DNA of 64,000 nucleotides from Verrucomicrobiota bacterium (GTDB lineage: Bacteria > Verrucomicrobiota > Verrucomicrobiia > Limisphaerales > J093): assembly GCA_016716505.1 (NCBI GenBank), contig JADJWF010000001.1, positions 682,001 to 746,000 on the forward strand, given 5' to 3'. This document shows positions 8,623 through 18,400 of the stretch, in pieces. The notes under the pieces are model-generated. The model had not been told where the DNA came from. It saw only the letters and a program-made list of their open reading frames with translations, and did not search any database. The translations under genes and the position numbers were made by a program. How positions within the stretch are numbered: the first letter of the stretch is position 1; each line of letters begins with the position of its first letter.

Positions 8623-9357
8623 GTGCAAACTGGCTGCCATCGCGCCGCCGACGGGCTGTCAGCCCGGACGGAGCCGCTATTTGCGGGCGACCGCTGGATT
8701 CCGCTCTGCCTCGTGCGGAATCCGCGCGCGCGGCGCTACGTCCTCCGGCTCACGGCGGAAGGCGGGGCGCGCGTGACCATTCCCCGCGGCGGTTCGGTGG
8801 AAGAGGCAAGGTCGTTCGCCCGCCGGCATCGGTCGTGGCTGGAACGCCAGTTGCGCCGCCGCGCCGAGGAGATCAAACGTCCGCGCGAGTGGTTGCCCGG
8901 CGCGCTGGTGCATTTCCGCGGCGATGCCGTTCCGCTCACCCTTGCCGAGGACCACGGGCGGCGGGAGGTGCGCTTCGCGGACCAGCAGGTCCGGCTCCGG
9001 GACGGCGAAGCGGACCTTCGCCCCGCCGTCGAGCGACACTTGTGGCAGCTTGCCGCTCGGGAGCTGCCACCCCGCGTGTTCGAGTTGGCCGCCGCCCACG
9101 GCCTGATCGTCCGACGAGTTTCGGTGCGGAACCAACGTTCCCGGTGGGGATCTTGCTCCCGGCGGGGGACCATTTCGCTCAACTGGCGGATCATCCAGGC
9201 GCCACCCTCGGTGCGCGACTATTTGATCCTGCATGAATTGATGCACTTGCGGCACATGAATCACTCTCCCCATTTCTGGCGGGCCGTGGCGGAGGTGTGC
9301 CCCGATTATCGCGCGGCGGAAAACTGGTTGAAGCAACACGCGCTGCTCCTGCGATGA
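8623..9357 (+). CDS. YgjP/M48-like zinc metallopeptidase domain protein (DUF45)
   Basis: The C-terminal half carries the zinc motif HELMHLRHMNHSPHFW: HExxH at residues 204-208 with a third His downstream. It is preceded by SRWGSCSRRGTISLNWRII, the diagnostic block of the YgjP/DUF45 family. The N-terminal half (RNPRARRYVLRLTAEGGARVTIP) is the family's beta-rich domain. Biochemical role is unsettled; the family is classed with SprT/M48-like peptidases. The GTG at 8623 is chosen; an upstream in-frame TTG would overlap the terminator hairpin and is unlikely. The stop overlaps the next start as ATGA (9354-9357), implying translational coupling to the secreted hydrolase. Confidence 0.85.
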   Translation: MQTGCHRAADGLSARTEPLFAGDRWIPLCLVRNPRARRYVLRLTAEGGARVTIPRGGSVEEARSFARRHRSWLERQLRRRAEEIKRPREWLPGALVHFRGDAVPLTLAEDHGRREVRFADQQVRLRDGEADLRPAVERHLWQLAARELPPRVFELAAAHGLIVRRVSVRNQRSRWGSCSRRGTISLNWRIIQAPPSVRDYLILHELMHLRHMNHSPHFWRAVAEVCPDYRAAENWLKQHALLLR

Positions 9358-10682
9358 ACGATGGTCCTGACCCCGGCCGGTTGAACTGCCGCGCCCGGCA
9401 AAAAGGAATAACCCGCGGAGAGACCCGGATTCCGCTTCCGCCCCGCTTCGGCGGCGCCGTGCTCCGGGAAAGCGCGACCCCTGCGCGCCGGTTCCATTCC
9501 TTGCTGGCGGCAGTCGTGCTCCTGGCAGCCTCGGCCGGCCTGAAAGCCGCCTCCCTCGGCCCGTGGGAGGTAAACCGGTTGCTCTCGCCGCCCGCCCTGG
9601 AGTGGGGCGCGCGAAACGGATTGACCCAGGAGGTCTGTTACGAAGGTGAACCGCTGGGCGGCCGGCCCACGCGAGTCTTCGCGTACTACGGGCGGCCGGC
9701 CGAAGGGGCCGGCCCGTTCCCCGCAGTGCTGCTGGTGCATGGCGGTGGTGGCCGCGCGTTCCGAGAGTGGGCCGAGCACTGGGCGGGACGCGGTTACGTG
9801 GCGCTGGCGATGGACCTTTCCGGCAACGGACCGCAGGGACGGCTCGCAGACGGCGGCCCCAACCAGGACGATGACACGAAATTCCGCGCCTTCACTGACG
9901 CTGACGTCGGCGAGATGTGGACTTACCACGCCGTCGCAGCCGTTCTGCGCGGCCATGGCCTGTTGCTGGCGCAGCCCGAGGTGAATCCGCGACAAATCGG
10001 CGTCACCGGCATCAGTTGGGGCGGCTACGTGGCATGCATCGTGGCCGGCGTGGATCCCTTTCTGGCGGCGGCGGTGCCGGTGTACGGCTGCGGATTTCTG
10101 CACGAAAACAGTGTCTGGCGGGAATCCCGCTTTGAGAAGATGCCCGCCGAACTGCGGGACCGCTGGGTGCGGTGGTTCGACCCCTCGCAGTACCTGCCCG
10201 ACGCGCGCGGGCCGATCCTCTTTCTCAACGGTTCGAACGACTTTGCCTACCCGCTGGACAGCTACCGCAAGTCGTTTGAGCTCGTCCGCGGCAACAAGAC
10301 TCTGTCCGTCGTGCTCAACCTCCCGCATGGCCACATCTGGACGTTTCCCGAGGTGGACGCGTTTGTGGACGCCGCGATGGGCAGGGCGGAGCCGTTTCCC
10401 CGGCTTGAGGCGCGACCTGCGCCAGACGGTCATCTGCGAGCGCGTTTGAGCGACGCGCGGAACCCGGTCCAAGCGTGGCTGCACTTCAGCACCGACGAGG
10501 GCCCGTGGCAAAACCGGCGCTGGCAATCCACCTCCGCCCTGCGGCGGGGAGCGACGGTCGAAGCGAAACTGCCGGTCGAACGGCCCATCGTGGCATTTCT
10601 GGCCATCCAAGACGGCCGAGGCTTGCGGGTCAGCGCACCACACGTGGAACTGCCCGCGCCGACCGTGGAAGGCGAGCCGTGA
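9354..10682 (+). CDS. Secreted alpha/beta hydrolase (acetylxylan esterase/dienelactone hydrolase type)
   Basis: A 442-residue protein with an alpha/beta hydrolase core: oxyanion loop LLVHGGGG, nucleophile elbow GISWGG (Ser221), acid residue region LNGSNDFAYP and catalytic histidine in LPHGHIW. A ~90-residue C-terminal beta-rich tail follows. A signal peptide (RRFHSLLAAVVLLAASAGLKA) is preceded by about 40 atypical residues; an in-frame GTG at 9459 would give a normal-length signal, so that is a serious alternative to the coupled ATG at 9354. The fold suggests a periplasmic or secreted carbohydrate esterase or peptidase; the substrate is unknown. Confidence 0.82.
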   Translation: MNDGPDPGRLNCRARQKGITRGETRIPLPPRFGGAVLRESATPARRFHSLLAAVVLLAASAGLKAASLGPWEVNRLLSPPALEWGARNGLTQEVCYEGEPLGGRPTRVFAYYGRPAEGAGPFPAVLLVHGGGGRAFREWAEHWAGRGYVALAMDLSGNGPQGRLADGGPNQDDDTKFRAFTDADVGEMWTYHAVAAVLRGHGLLLAQPEVNPRQIGVTGISWGGYVACIVAGVDPFLAAAVPVYGCGFLHENSVWRESRFEKMPAELRDRWVRWFDPSQYLPDARGPILFLNGSNDFAYPLDSYRKSFELVRGNKTLSVVLNLPHGHIWTFPEVDAFVDAAMGRAEPFPRLEARPAPDGHLRARLSDARNPVQAWLHFSTDEGPWQNRRWQSTSALRRGATVEAKLPVERPIVAFLAIQDGRGLRVSAPHVELPAPTVEGEP

Positions 10683-11145
10683 GCCAGGGACACGATAGAG
10701 TTCGCGGATAGGCCGCCGGCGCACCTGAACGCCGACCTCGACAATCGGAAGGAAGCCCGAAAGCCGCGGCCACGGCCGCCGAAATTCGATCTTCTGACTT
10801 TACCGTCCGGAAGCGCTCCCGACCGCAGCGGGACCCTCGCAACGCGACGCCGTCATTCGATCCGAGCCGTCGCCGCCAACCCGGACAGAACGGTCGCCCC
10901 GGCCCGTGCCCTGTTGGTCTTACTCATTGCCGGGCACTGGCCGGGATCGCCAAGGAGCCGGTCTTGGTGGTTGCTTTTGGGGCGGGCGGTCAGGGGTATG
11001 CTGCCGCGGTTGGCTCGGACCAACTGGGCGTGCGGGGTTTCTCGTCGCTGGGGAAAGCCCTCTCGACGCGTGGCCAGCGAAGCTCACGAAAGGATGGCGC
11101 GACGGGCGAGGTCGTGATTTCATCGGGGGGCCTTTAGATCGTCCA
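10683..11145. other. Intergenic region without recognised gene
   Basis: This 463-base gap separates two same-strand hydrolase genes. I see no plausible coding frame, tRNA or clear terminator in it; it presumably holds the promoter of the beta-lactamase-fold gene, but no confident -35/-10 pair stands out. Confidence 0.4.
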
Positions 11146-12468
11146 ATGAAAACCGCATATTCCTCGACCCTGCGCCGCCTGTTCTGCCTCGCTGTCGCGA
11201 CGACCGTCATCATCGCTCCGGCCACGGCTGCCGACGCCCGGAAAAGCCATCGCTCGGCTCCGTTGGCCGTCGCCCGGCCGGCCAGCGTCGGCATGTCGGC
11301 CGAGCGTTTGTCACGGATTGACGCGATGTGCCGTGAGGCGGTGGCGAGCGGCAATCTGCCCGGCGTGGTCGCCCTCGTGGCGCGGCACGGGAAGATCGTT
11401 TATCACGAGGCCCACGGCATGGCGGACAACGCGGCGGGGCGGCCCCTGCGCAAGGACGACATCTTCCGAATCGCTTCGCAGACCAAGGCCATCACCGCCA
11501 CGGCGGTGATGATGCTTTGGGAAGAGGGCCGGTTTCGCCTGGACGACCCCATCTCGAAGTTCATTCCCGAATTCAAGAATCCGCAGGTGTTGAAGACGTA
11601 CAATGACGCGGACGGCACCTGGACGGCCGAACCGGCGCGGGGCGAAATCACGATCCGCCACCTGCTCACCCACACCTCGGGCATCGGCTACGGCGTGATT
11701 GATGGCGACGAGCGATTCCGCAAGATGTACGCCCGGGCTGGCATCACCGATCTCTTCACCACGGAGCCGGTGACGATTGGCGACAGCGTCAAGAAGCTGG
11801 CGAAGCTGCCGCTGCATCACCATCCCGGGGAGCGGTTCACGTACAGCGAAGGCCTCGATGTGCTGGGGTACTTCATCGAAGTTGTCTCCGGGCAGACGTT
11901 TGACGCGTTTCTGCGCCAGCGGTTGTTCGAGCCGCTGGGAATGAAGGACACGGGGTTTTACCTGCCTGATGCCAAGGCCGGGCGGCTCGTGGCGGTTCAG
12001 CAGAAGGCGAATGGCCAGTGGGAACGGTATCCCGTCACTTTTTACGATCCGGACTACCCGATCAAAGGAGCAAAGACGTTTTTCTCTGGTGGCGCTGGAC
12101 TGTGCAGTACGGCGCGGGATTACGCCACCTTCCTGCAAATGTACCTCAACGGCGGCGAACTGAATGGCGTGCGCATTCTGAGCCGGACGACCATCGCGAC
12201 GATGATGCAGAACCAGGTCGGCGACCTCTGGGGCGGTGGGGACAAGGTGTATGGGCTGGCCTTCGGGGTCGTCACGGAGAAGGGCCAGGCCAGGGGAGGG
12301 GAGGGGAGTCCGGGGACGTTCGACTGGGGTGGCTATTTCAACACCCAGTACTTCGCCGACCCCAGGGAACGCATTGTGGGCGTGCTCATGAAGCAAACCC
12401 AGGGCCCGGTGATGGACGACACGGGATGGAAGTTCCGGCAGTTGGTGGGGCAGGCGGTGAACGACTGA
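11146..12468 (+). CDS. Exported serine hydrolase of the beta-lactamase/esterase EstB fold
   Basis: A 440-residue protein with a signal peptide (RRLFCLAVATTVIIAPATAADA) followed by a class C beta-lactamase-related domain. The catalytic SxxK motif is SQTK (Ser111, Lys114), followed by TATAVMMLWEEGRFRLDDP and IRHLLTHTSGIGYG. The second motif is YSE in GERFTYSEGLDVLG, and a C-terminal GGYFNTQ takes the place of the KTG box. This pattern is typical of EstB-type esterases and D-aminopeptidase relatives rather than true beta-lactamases, so resistance should not be assumed. The ATG at 11146 gives a good signal peptide; the longer open frame upstream is not needed. Confidence 0.88.
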   Translation: MKTAYSSTLRRLFCLAVATTVIIAPATAADARKSHRSAPLAVARPASVGMSAERLSRIDAMCREAVASGNLPGVVALVARHGKIVYHEAHGMADNAAGRPLRKDDIFRIASQTKAITATAVMMLWEEGRFRLDDPISKFIPEFKNPQVLKTYNDADGTWTAEPARGEITIRHLLTHTSGIGYGVIDGDERFRKMYARAGITDLFTTEPVTIGDSVKKLAKLPLHHHPGERFTYSEGLDVLGYFIEVVSGQTFDAFLRQRLFEPLGMKDTGFYLPDAKAGRLVAVQQKANGQWERYPVTFYDPDYPIKGAKTFFSGGAGLCSTARDYATFLQMYLNGGELNGVRILSRTTIATMMQNQVGDLWGGGDKVYGLAFGVVTEKGQARGGEGSPGTFDWGGYFNTQYFADPRERIVGVLMKQTQGPVMDDTGWKFRQLVGQAVND

Positions 12469-12660
12469 CATTGGGGTGCGGTCATCAAGCCGCCAACAGG
12501 AGCGACGATCGGTTCCGCTGCCATGAGGGGCGTTAAATTGGTTCCCGCCCGCAAGGGTGGGGTGGCGGGATGCGACTGCTGGATACCCCACTTTGCGTTG
12601 CGCGGGTGAGCCGTGGCCGGTACATCCTTGGCCGTCGGAATGAGGTCTTGAATCAGGGAA

Positions 12661-13755
12661 ATGAAACAGCGGGGCGGAACGCAGCGAGTGACTCCGGGAG
12701 CCTCTCAGCCAAAGATCCGGGCAGCAAAAACTGTGTCGCTCTCGCCCGGTGAAGCGACCGACGGGGTGTTGAGGCAAAGGCAACTTCAGCAGGTGGCCAG
12801 ACGGGTGTTTGAGGAACTGCCGGTCGCGCCCCTCGCGAAGGCTTTGGGAGTGGAGATCCAGATCGCTTGGGCACCCGTTTTGCCGGTGGAATGGACTGCA
12901 GACGACCTCCTGAAAGCCTGCCGCTCGCGGTCCGAGGCGTGTCTGAACGAAAACGGCGTAGCTCCGAAAGACGCGGTTTGCGAGGAGTGCGTGCGCCGCG
13001 AACTGGATGCGACGCTGCGTTCTGGCCCGACCGGATGGGAATTCACTTGTCGGCTTGGACGCCGGCAGCTCTGGGTGGCGGTCCGCGCGGCTGATCTCAC
13101 CTTGGGCATTTTGGTTTGCTCCTGGTCGGTTCCCCTCGGCACGGAGGTGGGTGCAGAAAAGACACGAAGCAACTCTTCTCCATCGGGAGGATCGGTTGCT
13201 GCCGAGGTGCGATCAATCCACGAGGTCGGCCGCTGCCTCGCGCAAGTGGTCCGGCGGGTCTTGGAGACAGTCTGCGACGAACACCAGAGATCGGTGGAGG
13301 CCGACCAGTGGCGCTTGGCGGCTCTGGCCGCCCGGGCAATACCGGACCAAGCCAGCAGCACCGTCCCGACCGCGATCGGCCCTGACGCTCTCGCAAACCC
13401 CACCGTTCGGGCGCTCTTGGAACGGATTCACCGCGATTTCGCCCAGCCGATTACCCTCAAGAGCTTGGCGCTCGACCTTTCAAAGAACGAATCCTACTTG
13501 TCCGCGGCTTTTGCGGCGTGCGTCGGCGTGACGTTCAAGGCCTATCTGACGTCGTTGCGGATCAGACACGCGAGAGGACTTCTAGTTGGCGGAAAGAAAT
13601 CGGTGGAAGAAGTTGCTCGTGCTTGCGGTTACGCTGATCCCCGGCGATTCAGTCGGACGTTTAAGGTGCAGACGGGGCTGAGCCCGCAGGCTTTCCAGCG
13701 CGCGGTGTCGAGCCAAACCGTTGCTGGCGAGCCGCTGACGTTGCAAAGATTATGA
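12661..13755 (+). CDS. AraC-family regulator with cysteine-rich PocR-like sensor domain
   Basis: A 364-residue transcription factor. The C-terminal ~100 residues form an AraC DNA-binding domain with two helix-turn-helices (ITLKSLALDLSKNESYLSAAF and SVEEVARACGYADPRRFSRTFK, ending in GLSPQAFQR). The N-terminal ~200 residues contain spaced cysteines (CRSRSEACLN, CEECVRRELD, TCRLGRR, LVCSW) as in PocR sensory domains, which bind hydrocarbon-like ligands or act as metal/redox sensors. It sits just upstream (86 bases) of the PEP-CTERM gene in the same direction, so that gene is a likely target; a short palindrome lies in the gap. Confidence 0.85.
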   Translation: MKQRGGTQRVTPGASQPKIRAAKTVSLSPGEATDGVLRQRQLQQVARRVFEELPVAPLAKALGVEIQIAWAPVLPVEWTADDLLKACRSRSEACLNENGVAPKDAVCEECVRRELDATLRSGPTGWEFTCRLGRRQLWVAVRAADLTLGILVCSWSVPLGTEVGAEKTRSNSSPSGGSVAAEVRSIHEVGRCLAQVVRRVLETVCDEHQRSVEADQWRLAALAARAIPDQASSTVPTAIGPDALANPTVRALLERIHRDFAQPITLKSLALDLSKNESYLSAAFAACVGVTFKAYLTSLRIRHARGLLVGGKKSVEEVARACGYADPRRFSRTFKVQTGLSPQAFQRAVSSQTVAGEPLTLQRL

Positions 13756-13813
13756 CACTAGACCGAAGATTTTGCCCCTTGCCGGCACCGGCGGGTGTGG
13801 CATGTTTCTCACG

Positions 13814-13827
13814 CAGTTAGTTAACTG
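13814..13827. promoter_or_regulatory. Short palindrome before the PEP-CTERM gene
   Basis: CAGTTA and TAACTG face each other around GT, directly before the purine-rich ribosome-binding stretch (GAAAGG) and 14 bases from the ATG at 13841. It could be an operator for the adjacent AraC protein or chance. Confidence 0.3.
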
Positions 13828-13840
13828 AAAGGCAAACAAC

Positions 13841-14544
13841 ATGATGAGCAAACAAACAACGAACCGTCTGGCACTCGCGGCGCTTTGCGGCGCCTGTGTG
13901 GTGGCAGCTCCGGTTAGCAACGCAGCGATCCTGAGCGATCTGCTGGTCCCGGGGCGACCCTCACGGTTGGTCCTCTCACATTCGGTGACTTCACTTGGGC
14001 GACGGTGAATGGTCCTGCTGCGGCCGATGTCACGGTTGTGCCTTGGACGCCCGGTGGCGACATCTATGGCATCTGCATCCAAGGTCCCCTTGGTGCTGGG
14101 TTCTTGTTCCCGCCGATTATGGACGTTGGCCTGACATACTCAGTGACCGCAGCGTCTCCGGTTATCGGTGGGCTTAACAACTCCGTGAACCTCGGTGGTT
14201 TCGGATCGCCGGCGGCGGTGTTGATCAAGGAGCGGGTGAGTGCCGATGCGGGGCTTACTCAGCAAGTTGGTTACTCCCAAGTCGGAGCGGCGAACGGTTA
14301 CCTTGACTACAGTGACCCTCCGGGCGACGGCGTTCCTCCGCAACTGATCTCTGACGTGGTCAGTTGGACGCCGTTGGCGAAGGTGTGGGTTGACAAGGAC
14401 ATGATGTTCGTCGCTGGCAAGGACTCCTTGGTGGCGGCGACCATCATCTATCAGGGCTTCACGGTGCCTGAGCCAAGCACCTACGCGATGCTGGCAGGTC
14501 TGGGGCTGGTGGGCTTCGCGCTGTATCGGCGCATGAAGGCCTAA
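13841..14544 (+). pseudogene. PEP-CTERM-anchored exported protein, single-base frameshift
   Basis: Two overlapping frames form one ~234-residue protein. Frame 1 (ATG 13841) gives a signal peptide, MMSKQTTNRLALAALCGA through to SNAAIL, then LLVPG. Frame 2 continues as GATLTVGPLTFGDFTW and runs to 14544, ending in the sorting signal VPEPST-YAMLAGLGLVGFALYRRMKA (VPEP, hydrophobic helix, RR). Adding one G to the four-G run at 13951-13954 joins them perfectly. As sequenced, translation would stop at 14002. Whether this is decay, slippage or a base-calling error cannot be told here. PEP-CTERM proteins are cleaved and sorted by an exosortase, usually in extracellular polysaccharide contexts; no exosortase is in this window. 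Confidence 0.85.
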
Positions 14545-14564
14545 CCGAAGTCCTTTCACTTCAC

Positions 14565-14604
14565 GGCCGGAGGATTAGCGTCCTCCGGTCTTTTTGTTTT
14601 TTTT
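14565..14604 (+). terminator. Rho-independent terminator after the PEP-CTERM gene
   Basis: A 9-10 bp GC stem (arms around 14565-14574 and 14581-14590, one G.T pair, loop TTAGCG) is followed by TTTTTGTTTTTTTT. It ends the PEP-CTERM transcript before the hairpin array. Confidence 0.92.
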
Positions 14605-14734
14605 GAACACTGGCGAACGAGTAGATTCCCCTGGGCGTATCGCGGTTTAGGGCAGGTACTTTCGACCTTCTCGGTCAACCACTGGCCCCCGTCAGATGAT
14701 GCCGCTTTCGGGGCCGCGCCGAGTCATTTGTGGG

Positions 14735-15140
14735 TGGATAGCGCCAGCGTTCTTGCTGGCAAGTGCAACCGACCTATGATCTGCCTCCGGGCCGGTCAGG
14801 AGACCGGCGGTACGAGTCGCACCGAGCAAGTAGCGCCGGCATCCTTGCCGGCACGTACCGCCGAAGTCTGGGTCGGCAGGTATCGCCGACCTATGGTCCG
14901 CCTCGGCGCCGGTTAGGAGACCGGCGTCACGAGTCGCACCAGGCGTGTAGCGCCGGCATTCTTGCCGGCACGTCCCGCCGAGGTGCGGGTCGGCAGTTAT
15001 CGCCGACCTATGGTCTGTCTCGGGGCCGGTCAGGAGACCGGCGTCACGAGTCGCACCGAGCCGGTAGCGCCGGCATTCTTGCCGGCAAGTACTGCCGACT
15101 TGCGATCGGCGACGGGACCCGCTTGGAGGCCGGCGGTGTG
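14735..15140 (+). repeat. Array of GC hairpins, ~117-bp units, upstream of ileS
   Basis: The region between the PEP-CTERM terminator and ileS has no gene. It holds four imperfect units starting at about 14739, 14831, 14948 and 15065 (spacing 92, 117, 117). Each has a GCCGGCATTCTTGCCGGC-type hairpin after TAGC and a second hairpin in GCCGGTCAGGAGACCGGCG, separated by GAGTCGCACC. The loop word is ATTCTT, the complement of the AAGAAT word in the arrays at 56.4, 58.6 and 61.4 kb, so this array is inverted relative to those. A long open frame across the array is a repeat artefact. Degenerate copies continue to about 15190. Confidence 0.85.
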
Positions 15141-15401
15141 GGGCCCGGCGACCTCCCGGTCGGTTGCCAAGTCGGCGTCGGCGCTACTTGGGTACCTCTC
15201 AGTTTATCGCGGGTTTCGTCGGCTTTCCCGGTCAGCCACTGGTTCTCGCCCTCTCCCGCCGCTTGCTGGGGCCCTCAATTCCCGTGGAGAACACTGACGG
15301 GGAAAAAAGTCACATGCGCTCGATTTCGCTGCGATTCAAGCTGTCGCCTTGTCAACGCTTCCTCGCGCCGGTTAGCTTCGCCGCTCATTGAAAGGGTCGA
15401 G

Positions 15402-18400
15402 ATGGAGTACAAGAACACACTGAACCTGCCGCGGACAGACTTTCCGATGAAGGCGGACCTGGTCACCCGCGAGCCGGAGCGGCTGGCCCGCTGGAGGAAC
15501 GAGCGGTTGTACGAGGCGATTCAGACTTCGCGCGCGCAGCGTCCGGCTTTCGTCCTGCATGACGGACCGCCATTTGCCAATGGGGACGTTCACATTGGCA
15601 CGGCGCTGAACAAGATCGTCAAGGACTTCGTGATCCGTCACAAGACGCTGGCTGGTTACCGCGCACCGTATGTTCCCGGCTGGGACTGCCATGGGCTCCC
15701 GATCGAATTCAAGGTCAGCCAGGAGCTGCGCAAGGCCGGTCAGACCGCGGCGGACCCGGCAACGATCCGCAACGCGTGCGACGCGTACGCGCGCAAGTAC
15801 ATCGAACTCCAAAGAACGCAGTTCCAGCGATTGGGGGTCTTAGGCGAGTGGGCGAAGCCCTACCTGACGCTCGACAAGGGGTACGAGGCAGAAGAACTCC
15901 GCCTGTTCGCGGACATTGTCGCCAAGGGCTTCGTTTATCGCGGTCGCAAGCCGGTGTATTGGAGCATCCCGTGTCGCACGGCGTTGGCCGAGGCCGAGGT
16001 CGAGTACCGGGACCACATCAGCCAAAGCGTGTACGTGAAGTTTCCGATCGTCGGGCAGCCCGGGTGCTTCATCCTGATTTGGACTACGACCCCGTGGACC
16101 CTGCCCGCGAACTTGGCCGTCGCCTTCAATTCGAGCTTCAGCTACCTCCGGATCCGGGCAACCGGCGCTGACGGGGGGGCAGAAGACTACCTCATCGCGG
16201 CCACGCTGCTCGATTCCGTGGCCGCCAAGTGCGGATGGCGCAACTGGGTGACCGTGGCCACGTTGGTCGGTGCGGACTTGGCGGATCTGATCTACCAACA
16301 CCCCTTCTGTCAAAGGACCGGAAACCTGCACGCCGGCGATGAGTTTGTGGATAGCGCGACAGGCACCGGCTTCGTGCATATCGCCCCCGGCCACGGTTTG
16401 GAGGATTATCATCTCGGCAATCGGGTCGGGCTGCCGGTTTATTCGCCGGTTGACGACGAGGGCTGTTTCATCCACACGAAAGACCTGCCGGTCGAGCAGC
16501 AGATGCCGGCCGAAATGCTCGGCAAATCCATCCTCGAAAAACACGGCAAGAGCGAAGCCAACGAAGCAGTGCTCCATGAGCTGCGCGTCCGCCGGGCATT
16601 GCTGCACCAGGAAAATTATCACCACAGCTATCCGCACTGCTGGCGCAGCAAGACGCCGGTCATTTTCCGCGGCATGGACCAGTGGTTCATCCGGGTGGAT
16701 CACGTCCCGCAGGCCGTGGCTGATGTGCCGGATCTGCAGCCGCGAAGCCACTTCGAAGAGGGCGTTGGACAACCTCCTGCCCCCGCGTCTTCGCCGGTGC
16801 CGGAACCGCCGCCCGCGATGCCGTTTCGGCAACTGGCGTTGCAGACCATCGGCGAGGTGGGGTGGGTTCCAGATTGGGGGGTGAACCGCATTCGCGCCGC
16901 GGTGGAATCCCGACCCGACTGGTGCATCTCACGCCAGCGTGCCTGGGGTGTGCCCATCCCGGCGTTTTACGACCCGGAAGGCAACCCAATTCTGGACGCT
17001 CGCATCATTCGAGCGGTAGCCGACTTGGTGGCGCAGCACGGCTCGAACGTTTGGTTCGAACGGACGGTGACTGAGCTGTGGCGGGCGGTGCGGCCGGCGG
17101 ACTGGATGGGACCCGAGGCGGCGACGAAATCCGCCGACACGCTCGATGTCTGGATTGACTCCGGCTCATCGAGTCGCGCCGTTCTCCAGAGTCGGCCGGA
17201 GTTGTTGAAACCGGTCGGGCGGCGGGTCAAGGCTGGGGAGGACGCGGGCTTCGTGAAACTGCGGTTGGAGGGTTTCCCGAACACTTTCATCCTCGTGCCG
17301 CTGGGCTCGGCGCAGGAGTTGCCGGCCAGCTTGGTCGTCGCCTTCGATGAAGGAGCGTTCTTCTCGCTGTTCCGCAGCGGGGGTGATTCGTTCATCGCGT
17401 CGGCGCTGGATGTGGCCGGGCTGGTTCAAGCGTGCGGGTTGCCGGGTTACGAACTCATTCGCAGTGTTCATGGCGAGGAGCTGGAACACTACCGCGCTCT
17501 GCATCCGGATACAGGCCAGCCGCTACGGCTGGTGGCGGCACCGGCAGAGGGTGTCGCCGAGGCGCGGGAATCGGGCTTCTGGTTCGCTGACTGGCAGGCG
17601 GACATGTACCTCGAAGGCTCCGACCAGCATCGCGGCTGGTTCCAATCGTCGCTCTTGCTCTCCTTGGCGGGCAACGGTGCGCCACCGTTCAAGACCGTGC
17701 TGACCCACGGCTTCATGGTGGACGCCGATCGCGAGAAGATTTCCAAAAGCAAGCAGGGGCAGGGCGGCTACGAGAAACCGCAGACGGCCGAACGCTACAT
17801 AAAGGAGTACGGCGCCGATGTGCTGCGGCTGTGGGTGGCGTCGCAGGACTTCCGCAACGATATCGTCGTCAGTGAGGAGCGGCTCAAGAAGGTGGGGGAA
17901 GCCTACCGGATGTTGCGCAACACGCTTCGTTATCAGCTTTCCAACCTCTATGACTTCGACCCGCGGGAGCATTCGGTGGCAGACGCTGACCTGACCGGCC
18001 TTGACCGCTGGATATTGAGCGAGTTCGCGCGCCTCGAGGCCGAAGTTCATCAAGCCTACGAAGCAGCGGATTTCCACGTGGTGTACCAACGTCTGACCCA
18101 GTTTGCGTCGGTCGAGCTTTCTGCCGTGTATCACGACATCGTTAAAGACCGGCTTTACACGGATCCCGCCGATTCACGGCGCCGGCGGTCAACGCAGACC
18201 GCTCTGTACCGGCTGGTCACGCGGTTGTGTCAGATGTTGTCCCCCATGCTGGTGTTCACGGCCGACGAGGCTTGGGAGTTCATTCCCGGCCGCCCGTGTT
18301 CTTCAGTGCATCTTTCCGTCTGGCAGCCAGAGCCATTCGAATTCGGCGACGCCGAGCGGGCGTTGTGGCGGGGCCTGTTCGCCCTGCGGGAGGCGGCCCT

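Noticed and set aside
11146..12468. Antibiotic-resistance beta-lactamase
   Set aside because: It has the SxxK fold but YSE and GGYFNTQ motifs as in esterase/peptidase relatives, not the class C KTG box.
14763..15401. N-terminal extension of ileS
   Set aside because: The open frame runs through the 117-bp hairpin array and has no synthetase similarity; ATG 15402 fits the family start.
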